A stretch of 64,000 nucleotides of DNA from positions 181,259 through 245,258 of the forward strand of contig SCQL01000009.1 of the NCBI GenBank assembly GCA_004299235.1. The letters are read 5' to 3'. The notes beneath the pieces are model-generated. The model had not been told where the DNA came from. It saw nothing but the letters and a program-made list of their open reading frames with translations, and ran no database searches. The DNA is from a bacterium (lineage in GTDB: Bacteria; Chloroflexota; Dormibacteria; Dormibacterales; Dormibacteraceae). Shown one piece after another: positions 35,474-43,658 of this stretch. The position numbers and the translations under genes are program-made. The number at the start of each line of letters is the position of its first letter. The first letter of the stretch is position 1.

Positions 35474-38400
35474 TCAGCCCGCCTGGGCCGCGGTCGCGGT
35501 CTGGGCGGCGGGCTTGCGAATGTCCTCCAGGCGGACGGACACCAGGTGCGATGAACCGCTCTCGTCGAGGTGGATGCCGTAAAGGGTCGCCGCATGAGAC
35601 ATCGTCACGTGGTTGTGCGTGATGACCAGGAACTGGCGCTGCGCCCCAAGCCGTGCCAGCATTTCGCCGAACCTATCGACGTTGGCGTCGTCGAGCGCGG
35701 CGTCGACCTCGTCGAGAACGGTGAAGGGGCTCGGGTTGACCTCGTCCAGCGCAAGCACCAGCGCCAGCGCGGCCAGCGATCGCTCTCCAGAGGACAGCAG
35801 GGTGACATTCTGCAGCCGCTTGCGCGCCGGTTGGACGAGGATCTCGACGCCGGACCGGGGCCCTTCGTCACCGTCCGCGTGCTTCAGCGTTGCGCGCCCA
35901 CCCGGCGTGAGCTGAGAGAAGTACTCGTGGAAGTTGGCGGCGACCGCGCCGAAGACCGCCTCGTAACGCAACTCCTCCTCTTCCCGCAGCTTGCCGATGA
36001 GCTGCTCGAGGTCGGCGCGCGCGGCGGCGATGTCCTCGAGCTGCGCATGCAGCGTCTTGAACCGCTCTTCCAGCTCGCGGCATTCGGTTTCCGCCAGCGC
36101 GTTGGTCGGACCGATCTCCTCGAGGCGGCGCTCCAGCGCGCGCATCTCGCGCTCACGCGCCTTGCCGCCCGGGACCTCCTCCGGGGCCACGCCGTCGGGC
36201 ATCCTCGAACGTATCTCCTCCATCCGCGCCTGCAGGAGCTCGGCTTCACGGACGATGAGCCCGAGGTTGCCCTCCAGCGTGCCCGCCTTGAGCCGGGCAT
36301 CGACGCGCGCCTCGTCCAGGGCGACCAGCCGCCGGGCGCCCTCGGCCATCTCGGCCTCGTCCTCCGGCGATTCGGTCTCGGTGGCGACCAGCGCCGTCCT
36401 CGCCGCCTCCGCGGCCGCGCTCAGCGCGGGCAGCGCCTCGGCGGCCGTGGCGGCCGCCGACTCGGCCTCGGCGGCGCGCGTGCGCCGTTCCTCAGCCGAG
36501 CGCGCCAGCCGGCTCTGGTCCTCCCCCACCGAGGCCAGCCGCCGTTGCAGGTCGTCGACACGGTCGCGCCATCGCGCTCGCTCGAGCTCGGACTGGCGCG
36601 TCGACGCCCGATGTTCGCCCAGCGCCGCGAGGTGGGCCTCCAACTCCCTCGCCGCCGCTGCGGCGTGATCCTCGGCGGCGGCGGCGGCTGTTTCCAGCTC
36701 CGGTAGCTTGGACTCCTCGCCTCGTTCCGCGGCGCGCGCCGCCTCGAGCAGCCGGGTGGTCTCCTCCAAGCGCGCCGCGCCCGCCGCGCGCGAGCGCAGG
36801 TCGGCGAGCGTCGTATCGCACCGCTTCAGCCGGCGGACCGCCTCGTCCACCTGGGACACCTCCGGCTCGAGGGCCTGGATCCGTTCGCGCAGCCGCCTGC
36901 GTCTCGCATCGATGGCAACGCGTGAATCCGAGCCGGCCCGAATCAGTCCGGCCTCGTGGTAGACGCCTTCGAGCGTGACGTGCTCTCCCACCACCACCCC
37001 ACCCAGCAGGCGCCTGGCGACGAGCTCGTAGCCCGCGCCGCAGGTGACATGGTCGAGAAGCGACCCGGCCGGCACTGATGCCGCCGCCGCCACCGGGAAG
37101 AGCACCGTGCGCTGATGGTCACTGTGCTCCGCGGCGGCCACCCCTCCAGCCTCGTCGCGGGCGACTAGAGCATCCACGAGCGGGCCCAGGACCGCGGACA
37201 GCGCCGCCTCGTAGCCCGGTTCCGGCGTCAGCACGTCGCTGAGCCTCACCAGTCCGGGCCCCGATTCGGGACGCAGAGCGTCCAGCCCTTCGAGCTCGGA
37301 GCGAAGCCTGGCGACCATCACCGCCGCCGCCTCTGCCGAGGCCGCCGCCGCCTTCGCGCGCGCGAGTTCCGCCTCGGCGGCCGGGATCTGTTCTGCCGCC
37401 GCGGCCAGCGCGTTCATCCGGGCGGCCTGCTCCTCGAGGAATTCCCGTCGCGTGCGCAGCCCGGACAGGGCCGAGGCTGCCGCGGCCACCGCACGGCGAG
37501 CCTGCTCGGCGGCGCGCCGCGCTTGCTGCGTCCGGTCGGGGTCAAAAGCCACGGGGAGGGGCGGCGCCTCCGGCACCGCCTCCAGGGCCTGCCTCGCCTG
37601 CCCGGCCTCGAGCGTGAGTTGAGCTCGAAGCGCTTCGGCCGCGACGGCCAACGTCCGGTTCTCGACCTCTTCGCGGCGGGCGGCCTGCGCCAGCGCTCGC
37701 TGGTTCTGCGCCCTTGCGTCCGCCAGCTGCCGCGCGTGGTCCGCCTCCGCCACCTCCAGGCGCAGCCGGCCCAGGGTTCGCTGCCGGGCCAGGCGCCGGT
37801 CCTGCGCCGCCTGGACGTCCGCTCGCCATGACTGGAACTCCGCCTCGGCGGACTGGGCGAGGTCGCGAGCCTCGGCCAGGCGCCGATCGAGCGACTGGGC
37901 CTGCGACGCCGCGCGCCGGTGCGCGTCGCGCGCCTCGCGCCACTCCTCCCAGATGATGCTGCCCCGCAGCAGCTCGAGCCGGGACGACGCCTCCGACGCC
38001 TCCCGGGCGGCCTCGGCTTGGGCCTTCAAGATCTCGAGGCGGGGCTCGATCTCCGATTTCAGGTCTTCGAGCCTGAGCAGGTTGGCGGCGAGCTCCGTCA
38101 GGCGCTGCGTGGCCTCATGGCGGCGGGTCTTGACCCCGCGAACCTGCGCGGCCTCTTCGAGGAGCTGCCGCCGTTCGGCCGGCGAGCAGGTCACGATCGA
38201 CTCGATGTCGTGCTGGCCGATGATCGCGTACGAGTCCACGGTCAGGCCCGTCGACGAGAGCAGGTGGATGAGGTCGCGACGGCGCACGCGGCTGCCGTTC
38301 AGGAAGTAGTCACTCACGCCATCCCGCTCCACGCGCCGCTTGATGGCGACCTCGTGGTAGTCGACGGGCAGCCGGCCGGCCGTGTTGTCGAACACGAGCG

Positions 38401-38641
38401 TGACCTCGGCGAACGCAGCGCGAGCTCGCCGCTCGCCGCCGGCGTAGATGACCTCTTCCATCTTCTTCCCGCGGAGGTCTTTGGCCTGGCCTGAACCCAG
38501 GACCCACTTCAGGGCGTCGACGATGTTGGTCTTGCCCGATCCGTTGGGCCCGACGATCGCGGTCACGCCGCCCTCAAATCGGATCTCGGTCGGCCGGGCA
38601 AAGGTCTTGAAGCCCAGCAGGCTCAGCGAGCGAAGGAACAA
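35474..38641 (-). CDS. smc: Chromosome segregation protein SMC (short)
   Basis: Condensin ATPase. The start is TTG 38641 (FLRSLSLLGFKTFA); the open frame runs on upstream but is unrelated in composition. Head: Walker A GPNGSGKTNIVDAL, Q-loop GQHDIESI. Long Ala/Arg/Glu-rich coiled coils flank the hinge (about 410-560). C-terminal head: signature LLSSGERSL (usually LSGGE) and Walker B FTVLDEVDAALDDANVDRF. 1055 residues against about 1150-1200 in most bacteria, so the coils are shorter. Located between rnc and ftsY, the common rnc-smc-ftsY order. Confidence 0.95.
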   Translation of the reverse strand: MFLRSLSLLGFKTFARPTEIRFEGGVTAIVGPNGSGKTNIVDALKWVLGSGQAKDLRGKKMEEVIYAGGERRARAAFAEVTLVFDNTAGRLPVDYHEVAIKRRVERDGVSDYFLNGSRVRRRDLIHLLSSTGLTVDSYAIIGQHDIESIVTCSPAERRQLLEEAAQVRGVKTRRHEATQRLTELAANLLRLEDLKSEIEPRLEILKAQAEAAREASEASSRLELLRGSIIWEEWREARDAHRRAASQAQSLDRRLAEARDLAQSAEAEFQSWRADVQAAQDRRLARQRTLGRLRLEVAEADHARQLADARAQNQRALAQAARREEVENRTLAVAAEALRAQLTLEAGQARQALEAVPEAPPLPVAFDPDRTQQARRAAEQARRAVAAAASALSGLRTRREFLEEQAARMNALAAAAEQIPAAEAELARAKAAAASAEAAAVMVARLRSELEGLDALRPESGPGLVRLSDVLTPEPGYEAALSAVLGPLVDALVARDEAGGVAAAEHSDHQRTVLFPVAAAASVPAGSLLDHVTCGAGYELVARRLLGGVVVGEHVTLEGVYHEAGLIRAGSDSRVAIDARRRRLRERIQALEPEVSQVDEAVRRLKRCDTTLADLRSRAAGAARLEETTRLLEAARAAERGEESKLPELETAAAAAEDHAAAAARELEAHLAALGEHRASTRQSELERARWRDRVDDLQRRLASVGEDQSRLARSAEERRTRAAEAESAAATAAEALPALSAAAEAARTALVATETESPEDEAEMAEGARRLVALDEARVDARLKAGTLEGNLGLIVREAELLQARMEEIRSRMPDGVAPEEVPGGKAREREMRALERRLEEIGPTNALAETECRELEERFKTLHAQLEDIAAARADLEQLIGKLREEEELRYEAVFGAVAANFHEYFSQLTPGGRATLKHADGDEGPRSGVEILVQPARKRLQNVTLLSSGERSLAALALVLALDEVNPSPFTVLDEVDAALDDANVDRFGEMLARLGAQRQFLVITHNHVTMSHAATLYGIHLDESGSSHLVSVRLEDIRKPAAQTATAAQAG

Positions 38642-38747
38642 GTTCGCCCTAACGTAGCAGATATGGGGGTCGACCGCCCCTCGGGCACAACATGTGGAAA
38701 TCAGAATGTGCGGCCGGGGATCCGGCGAACATCTCCGGGCGCACCCC

Positions 38748-39743
38748 CTACTCCAGCGGCTCTCCGAACTGCCGGCTGCGCGGCGCGGGCGGAGCGGGCG
38801 GCGCGGCCTCGACCGCGGGCTCAGGCTGGGGCTCCGGTGGGGGCTCGGGGTGGGGCTCCGAATGGGCCTCGGGATGGGGCTCTGAATCGATCGCAACCAC
38901 CTCGAGCACGGGTGCGGCGGGTTCCGCGGCCGCCGCGGCCCGGCTTCGCGGGGCGCGACGCGCGCGCGGCTTGGGGGTCTTGGCGGGCTTGGCGCCGGCG
39001 ATCTCGGTCACCGATCCGAGCAGGCTCTTGAGCGCCGCCCGGGCGGCGTCCTGCTCCGCCTCCTGCTTGCTCGCCCCGTGCCCGGTGCCCAGCGGGTCGG
39101 CGCCGGCGAACACGACCGACGTGTACTCGCGATGGTCGCCGACTCGCGCTCCCTCGCTGTCGTAGAACGGGGTTGCGCCGAAGCGCTCCTGCGCCACCTG
39201 CTGCAGGCGGCCCTTGAAGTTCTCGTCGCGGGCGGGTGCCGGCAGCGATCGGTATCGGTTCAGGTAGTAGTGGTAGGCCGCGCCGTAGCCGGCATCGAGG
39301 AACACCGCACCGAGCACCGCCTCGAACGCGTTGGCGAGCAGCGACTTCAGGCTTCGCCCGCCGCCTTTGGCGATGCCCTTGCCGAGGTACAGGTAGCTGC
39401 CCAGGTCGAGCTCCTCGGCGAGATGGGCCAGCGTGTTGGTGTTGACCATGGCCGACCGCGTCTGGGTGAGCTCGCCCTCGCTCGCCCCGGGATGATGCTT
39501 GTAGAGGTACTCGGCCGTGATCAGCTGCAGGACCGCATCGCCCAGGTACTCCAGGCGTTCGTTGTCCCGGGGCGAGAGGTGCGGGCTCTCGTTGGCGAAC
39601 GAGCTGTGCGTCACCGCCTCGAGCAACAGGCCGGGGTCGCGGAAGTGAATCCCGATCTTCTGCTGGAGCAGCTCTAGGGATTGGGCCAGGGGTGCGGCCT
39701 GCGGCTGTGCTATGAGCCGGCCTTCTCCTGGATGTACTCCCAC
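38748..39743 (-). CDS. rnc: Ribonuclease III with a Pro/Glu-rich tail
   Basis: Cuts double-stranded RNA in rRNA maturation. Catalytic motif [14 protein letters not shown] and [14 protein letters not shown]; dsRNA-binding domain about 180-250 ([32 protein letters not shown]). A disordered C-terminal extension of about 80 residues follows, with many Pro-Glu-Pro-His units. The start is uncertain: GTG 39743 (used here, 331 residues) overlaps acpP by 34 nt, whereas in-frame ATA 39713 overlaps the acpP stop as ATAG and gives 321 residues beginning closer to the family N-terminus. Confidence 0.93.
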   Translation of the reverse strand: MGVHPGEGRLIAQPQAAPLAQSLELLQQKIGIHFRDPGLLLEAVTHSSFANESPHLSPRDNERLEYLGDAVLQLITAEYLYKHHPGASEGELTQTRSAMVNTNTLAHLAEELDLGSYLYLGKGIAKGGGRSLKSLLANAFEAVLGAVFLDAGYGAAYHYYLNRYRSLPAPARDENFKGRLQQVAQERFGATPFYDSEGARVGDHREYTSVVFAGADPLGTGHGASKQEAEQDAARAALKSLLGSVTEIAGAKPAKTPKPRARRAPRSRAAAAAEPAAPVLEVVAIDSEPHPEAHSEPHPEPPPEPQPEPAVEAAPPAPPAPRSRQFGEPLE

Positions 39744-39958
39744 GCCTGCCCGACGGTCGTGATCTTCTCCGCGTCCTCGTCGGGAATCTCCAGTCCAGTG
39801 TTCTCTTCGAACGCGTAGATCAGCTCGACGAGGTCGAGCGAGTCGGCATTCAGGTCCTCCTGGAAGGAGGCGTCCATCGTCACCTGCTCGGGCTCGCAGC
39901 CCAGGCGCTCGACGACGATGTTTTTGAAATCCTCGAAGCTCAGTTTTTGGGTTTCCAT
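39710..39958 (-). CDS. acpP: Acyl carrier protein
   Basis: Carries growing acyl chains on phosphopantetheine attached to Ser 40 in [15 protein letters not shown]. 82 residues, acidic, usual length. A TAGAGT box lies 9 nt before the ATG. Followed by rnc, as in many bacteria. The last codons GGC TCA TAG create the ATAG overlap discussed for rnc. Confidence 0.97.
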   Translation of the reverse strand: METQKLSFEDFKNIVVERLGCEPEQVTMDASFQEDLNADSLDLVELIYAFEENTGLEIPDEDAEKITTVGQAWEYIQEKAGS

Positions 39959-39967
39959 GTCCGGAAT

Positions 39968-39973
39968 ACTCTA
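39968..39973 (-). promoter_or_regulatory. Candidate leaderless -10 box (TAGAGT) of acpP
   Basis: TAGAGT ends 9 nt before ATG 39958, in the 71-bp spacer after the SnoaL fusion gene. No clear -35 at the expected distance. Confidence 0.45.
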
Positions 39974-40029
39974 CACCGCCGCCGGGGACCCGGGCTCCGA
40001 CGGCCCGGGTCCCCACCCCGTCTGAGCTG

Positions 40030-40767
40030 CTACGAGGTTGTCTTGTACACCTGCGGGGGTGGTGCGGGAGCCAGGCCGAGCTGGGTCATCAGCTGAGCCT
40101 GGTCGTAGATCAGGTGCAGTCTCTTGACCAAGCCGCGATCGACCTCCAGGACCTGGATGTACTCGCCCTGGACCTTCCGGCCCGTGGCCGGCACGTCGCC
40201 CATCGGCGTCGTCAGCGTGCCGTGGTGCGTGCCGGTGAAGACGCCCTCCACGATCACCGTGTTGCCCTGGGTGAAGATGTGCTTGGCCTCCACCCTCGCG
40301 TCAGGAAACGCCTTGACGAAGTTCTGGTTGAACTCCTTGACCGCCTGCGGCCCCTTGAGCTTGACGTCCCCGGGCGCGATGCCCTCGATGTCGGGGGCCG
40401 CGTCCCTCGCCAGAGCTTCCAGGTCGTGCGCGTTGAAGGCCTTCAGGCCGCGCTCCACCACCGCCTTCGCCTCGAGCTGGGTGGACGCCGCCATCTCGAA
40501 CAGTTCGCGCTTTGGATCCGGGCCGCTCTGGTACTTCTTCAGCGAATCGAGGAGCTTCTCGGCCTTCGGACCGAACGACTTCGCCGCCGCCTCGTCCTCG
40601 TAGATCCCGATCGAGATGAAATCGCCGGTTTCGCGGTTGACCAGCAGCGTCGCGGAGCGTCCGCCCTTGTGAGTGGCGATCGCCGGCAGAGCCGAGTCTT
40701 TGTACTCCTTGATGGCTTTGTCCAGGTCCGTTTTCTTGAACTTCGCCTTGATCACGCCTGCGTTCAT
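40030..40767 (-). CDS. Fusion protein: dimeric alpha/beta-barrel domain plus SnoaL-like domain
   Basis: 245 residues in two parts. Residues 1-95 look like an antibiotic-biosynthesis-monooxygenase-type dimeric alpha/beta barrel (ATLLVNRETGDFISIGIYEDE). Residues about 97-235 are SnoaL-like/polyketide-cyclase-type (VVERGLKAFNAHDLEALARDAAPDIE, FTGTHHGTLTTP, EYIQVLEVDRGLVKRLHLIYDQ). ATG 40767 is fixed by a strong GGAGG Shine-Dalgarno 7 nt upstream; the frame extends further but without support. Placement between fabD and acpP is suggestive, but the reaction is unknown. Confidence 0.8.
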   Translation of the reverse strand: MNAGVIKAKFKKTDLDKAIKEYKDSALPAIATHKGGRSATLLVNRETGDFISIGIYEDEAAAKSFGPKAEKLLDSLKKYQSGPDPKRELFEMAASTQLEAKAVVERGLKAFNAHDLEALARDAAPDIEGIAPGDVKLKGPQAVKEFNQNFVKAFPDARVEAKHIFTQGNTVIVEGVFTGTHHGTLTTPMGDVPATGRKVQGEYIQVLEVDRGLVKRLHLIYDQAQLMTQLGLAPAPPPQVYKTTS

Positions 40768-40988
40768 ATCCCACCTCCGTGAGAAGAAATCCGACGCGGC
40801 ATGCGCTCGCGTCGGGCAGGCGGTCCTCTGACGAGACCGGATCGCTTCGGCATGTCCACCCCTGGCTCTCGGGACGCCGGCTACCGGATGCGCGCCGGGC
40901 GCACCCTCAACCCTGATTCTGCGCTTGGCTTTGAGCGGCCAGTCAAGGCACGTTAGTCGAGTAGGCAACAAATCGTCGCCGCCGGCGC

Positions 40989-41909
40989 TCAAGCCGTCAG
41001 GTTGAGCTCCTGGCAGGCGGCCGGGGTCCCCACGGCGGTCGCGGCCGCGCCTGGGGCCAGGTCGCGCATCATGCCCGTCAGCGCCCGTTTGGGACCGACC
41101 TCGACGAACGCGTCGCAGCCCATCTCGACCAGGCCGCGCACGCAGGCGGCCCAGCGCACCGGCGAGCGGAGCTGCATCTCCATGACCTGGGGGATTCGAT
41201 CCCCCCCGAGGTGAGGCTGCCCGGTCAGGTTGGCCATGACCGGGATGCGTGGAGCCTGCCATTCGATCTGGTCGAGCGCGGCCCGCAGCCGTTCGGCGGC
41301 CGGGGCCATCAGCGGCGTGTGAAAGGCCGCGCTCACGTTGAGGGGAATGACCCGCTTGGCTCCTGCCGCCAGCAGCCGCTTGGTCGCCGCCTCCAGGCCC
41401 GTCATCGTGCCGGCGATGACCGTCTGCGCCGGCGTGTTGTAGTTGGCCGCCCAGGCGTCATTCATCCCGGCCAGCGCCACCTCAACCGCCTGCGAGTCGA
41501 TGCCGAGCACCGCCGCCATCGAGGTGGTGCCGGCAGGCGCGGCCTCGGCCATCGCCTTCCCGCGCTCGACCACCGCCCTGATCACCTTGGGGGCGTCGAC
41601 GGCGCCCGATGCCGCCAGAGCCGCGTACTCACCGACCGAGTGACCCGCGGCGGCCGCCGGCTCGATGCCGCGCCGGCGCAGGAGAAGGGTCAGCCCGATG
41701 CCGACGAAGCACAGCGCGGGCTGGGCGTTCTGGGTCAACCGCAGCTCGTCGTCATCGGCGGTGATGAGCAGGTGACGCAGGTCCACGCCTGCCGCCGACC
41801 CGCACTGGTCGCAAAGCTCGGCGACCTCCGGATCGTTGAGGAGCTCGGCTCCCATCCCGGCCTGCTGTGAACCCTGGCCGGGAAAGACGAACGCGACCTT
41901 GGCGCCTAT
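40989..41909 (-). CDS. fabD: Malonyl-CoA:ACP transacylase, probable ATA start
   Basis: Loads malonyl groups on ACP. Motifs: FVFPGQGSQ, GHSVGEYAAL (nucleophile Ser), AAFHTPLM (His) and NLTGQP. No ATG, GTG or TTG lies in frame between ATG 41996, deep inside rpmF, and the catalytic core. ATA 41909 overlaps the rpmF stop as ATAG and gives M-GAKVAFVFPGQGSQ, the exact family N-terminus, and 306 residues, the usual length. The start is inferred. Confidence 0.92.
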   Translation of the reverse strand: MGAKVAFVFPGQGSQQAGMGAELLNDPEVAELCDQCGSAAGVDLRHLLITADDDELRLTQNAQPALCFVGIGLTLLLRRRGIEPAAAAGHSVGEYAALAASGAVDAPKVIRAVVERGKAMAEAAPAGTTSMAAVLGIDSQAVEVALAGMNDAWAANYNTPAQTVIAGTMTGLEAATKRLLAAGAKRVIPLNVSAAFHTPLMAPAAERLRAALDQIEWQAPRIPVMANLTGQPHLGGDRIPQVMEMQLRSPVRWAACVRGLVEMGCDAFVEVGPKRALTGMMRDLAPGAAATAVGTPAACQELNLTA

Positions 41910-42082
41910 TCGGTCTTGACGACTTCGCGGCCGGCGTAGTGGCCGCAGTTGGGGCAGACGGTGTGCGGTCGCTTCGGCTTCTTGCAGTTGGGGCACGGCT
42001 GGATCTGGACCAGCGCGAGCGCCAGGTGCGAGCGCCGGCGACCTTTCTTCGATTTGGATAGCTTGACCTTCGGTAGAGCCAT
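41906..42082 (-). CDS. rpmF: 50S ribosomal protein L32
   Basis: 58 residues: ALPKVKLSKSKKGRRRSHLAL, then a zinc-ribbon CPNC...CPNCGHYAG, ending EVVKTE. ATG at 42082, TAG at 41906. Stands between the coiled-coil gene and fabD, the frequent rpmF-fab neighbourhood. The zinc-binding form with all four Cys is retained. Confidence 0.95.
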   Translation of the reverse strand: MALPKVKLSKSKKGRRRSHLALALVQIQPCPNCKKPKRPHTVCPNCGHYAGREVVKTE

Positions 42083-42105
42083 GGCCTGGCGAATTCTACG
42101 TGAAG

Positions 42106-42591
42106 CTAGGCCCCGGCCGCCTGGTCACCACCCTCGTCCGCCGCCGGCTGGCTGGACTGCAGCGCCTCGACGCCGCGGCGGACGGTGGCGAGCGTCCGCC
42201 CGAGATGCGCCTCGAGTTGCTTCAGCTGCTCGAGCGCGTAGCCCTCCGCCTCGTGAATGATCTGGTCCGATTTCGCCTGCGCGTCCTTGATCACCTGGGC
42301 CGCGTGACGCTCCGCGCGCCGGAGGACCTCGTGCTCTGAAGCCGTCTCCTCCGCCCGCTCATTGGCACGGGACATGATGCGAGCGGCTTCGGCATGCGCT
42401 TCGGTGATGATGCGCTGCTGCTCGGAGACGGTCCAGTTCGCCTGCTTGATCTCGTCCGGCAGGTTGAAGCGCACCTGGTCGACGAGCTCCATCATCTCGT
42501 CTTCATTGACCATGACCTGCGTCGACAGCGGTACATGGCGCGCGTTCTGGATCAGGTACTCGAAACGGTCAAGCAGCTCGTCGACCTTTAT
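42106..42591 (-). CDS. Conserved coiled-coil protein downstream of coaD, probable ATA start
   Basis: A helical, charged protein with long heptad-like stretches (RIITEAHAEAARIMSRANER, HEVLRRAERHAAQVIKDAQ), resembling DivIVA or ATP-synthase-b-like coiled coils. ATG 42513 is the first conventional start (135 residues). The frame upstream encodes KVDELLDRFEYLIQNARHVP, a sensible N-terminal helix, back to ATA 42591, which overlaps the coaD stop as ATAA; no ATG, GTG or TTG lies between. 161 residues from ATA. I recall similar proteins at this place in related phyla; the function is unknown. Confidence 0.78.
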   Translation of the reverse strand: MKVDELLDRFEYLIQNARHVPLSTQVMVNEDEMMELVDQVRFNLPDEIKQANWTVSEQQRIITEAHAEAARIMSRANERAEETASEHEVLRRAERHAAQVIKDAQAKSDQIIHEAEGYALEQLKQLEAHLGRTLATVRRGVEALQSSQPAADEGGDQAAGA

Positions 42592-43088
42592 CTGTACTTC
42601 TCCTTCAACGCTCTCGCGACCGCCGGTGGAACGAGGTCCGACACGTTCCCGCCGTAACTGGCGATGTCCTTCAAGATACTTGACGAGACGTAGATGTGGG
42701 CGAAGCTCGACATCAGGAAGACGGTGTGGATGTCGGGCGCGAGCTTCCGATTCATCAATGCCTGCTGCAGCTCGGCGTCGAAGTCGGAGTAAGCGCGCAG
42801 GCCTTTGACCAGAGTCGTGGCGCCCCGTGACCGAGCGAACTCGACGGTCAGGCCCGTGAAGCTTGCCACCTCGACCCGCTCACGCCCCTTGAGCGCCGCG
42901 CCGACCAGCTCCATGCGCTCTTCGACGCTGAAGAGCGGCTGCCGTTTGTCGGGATTCGCCGCCACCGCGACGATGAGCTTGTCGAAGATGCCGATAGCGC
43001 GATCGACCACATCGAGGTGGCCGTTGGTGAACGGGTCGAAGCTGCCGGGATAAACCGCGGTCTTTGATTTCGGGCGGGAGACCGACAA
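42588..43088 (-). CDS. coaD: Phosphopantetheine adenylyltransferase
   Basis: Penultimate step of coenzyme A synthesis: phosphopantetheine plus ATP to dephospho-CoA. 166 residues from TTG 43088: AVYPGSFDPFTNGH (the TxGH motif), VKGLRAYSDFDAELQQA, and VSSSILKDIASYGG. Long upstream frame rejected as the rsmD shadow. One nt separates it from the rsmD stop, so the pair is coupled. Confidence 0.96.
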   Translation of the reverse strand: MSVSRPKSKTAVYPGSFDPFTNGHLDVVDRAIGIFDKLIVAVAANPDKRQPLFSVEERMELVGAALKGRERVEVASFTGLTVEFARSRGATTLVKGLRAYSDFDAELQQALMNRKLAPDIHTVFLMSSFAHIYVSSSILKDIASYGGNVSDLVPPAVARALKEKYR

Positions 43089-43089
43089 G

Positions 43090-43650
43090 TTAATTCGCCA
43101 TGCGCGCGCCCGGCGCCAGGAGCACGGTGACCATCGTGTCCCCATATCGACGCTGCCGGTCGACCTCGAGATGCGTAAGCTCCGGCAGCTCCTGCCGGCG
43201 AGAGTGCTCGGCGACAACCATGGCGTCCTTAAGCTCGCGGTCGAGCACCTTGAGGGCGCGGTCCAGGACCAGGTCGTCGTAAGGCGGATCGAGGAACACC
43301 AAACCGGCGCGCTGAACCTCATCGGGAAAACCCTCCAACCAGCGCACCACGTCACCGCGAACAACATGCGCACGCTCTTTGAGGCCGAGGTCGTCCAAGT
43401 TCTGGCGCAGGATAGCAAGACCACGTGGCTCCCGGTCCACGAAGGTCACACCTGCGGCTCCACGCGACAGGGCTTCGATGCCAAGAGCGCCGGAACCCGC
43501 GAAGAGGTCGAGGACGTGCGCTCCGGCGATGCCCGGTCCGACGAGGTTGAAGATGGCCTGCTTGACCATGCCCTGCGTGGGCCGGATGCCTTTCGGCGCC
43601 TTCAGCCGCCGGCCTCGGGCATCGCCCCCGCTGACGCGCAGCCTGGACAA
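43090..43650 (-). CDS. rsmD: 16S rRNA (guanine-966-N2)-methyltransferase RsmD
   Basis: Methylates G966 of 16S rRNA. 186 residues from TTG 43650 (SRLRVSGGDARGRRLKAPKG), with the SAM site LDLFAGSGALGIEALSRG and catalytic DPPY in VFLDPPYDD. CTG 43662, four codons upstream, overlaps the selD stop as CTGA and is an alternative. Usual rsmD-coaD pair. Confidence 0.94.
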   Translation of the reverse strand: MSRLRVSGGDARGRRLKAPKGIRPTQGMVKQAIFNLVGPGIAGAHVLDLFAGSGALGIEALSRGAAGVTFVDREPRGLAILRQNLDDLGLKERAHVVRGDVVRWLEGFPDEVQRAGLVFLDPPYDDLVLDRALKVLDRELKDAMVVAEHSRRQELPELTHLEVDRQRRYGDTMVTVLLAPGARMAN

Positions 43651-43658
43651 CGTGCGAG

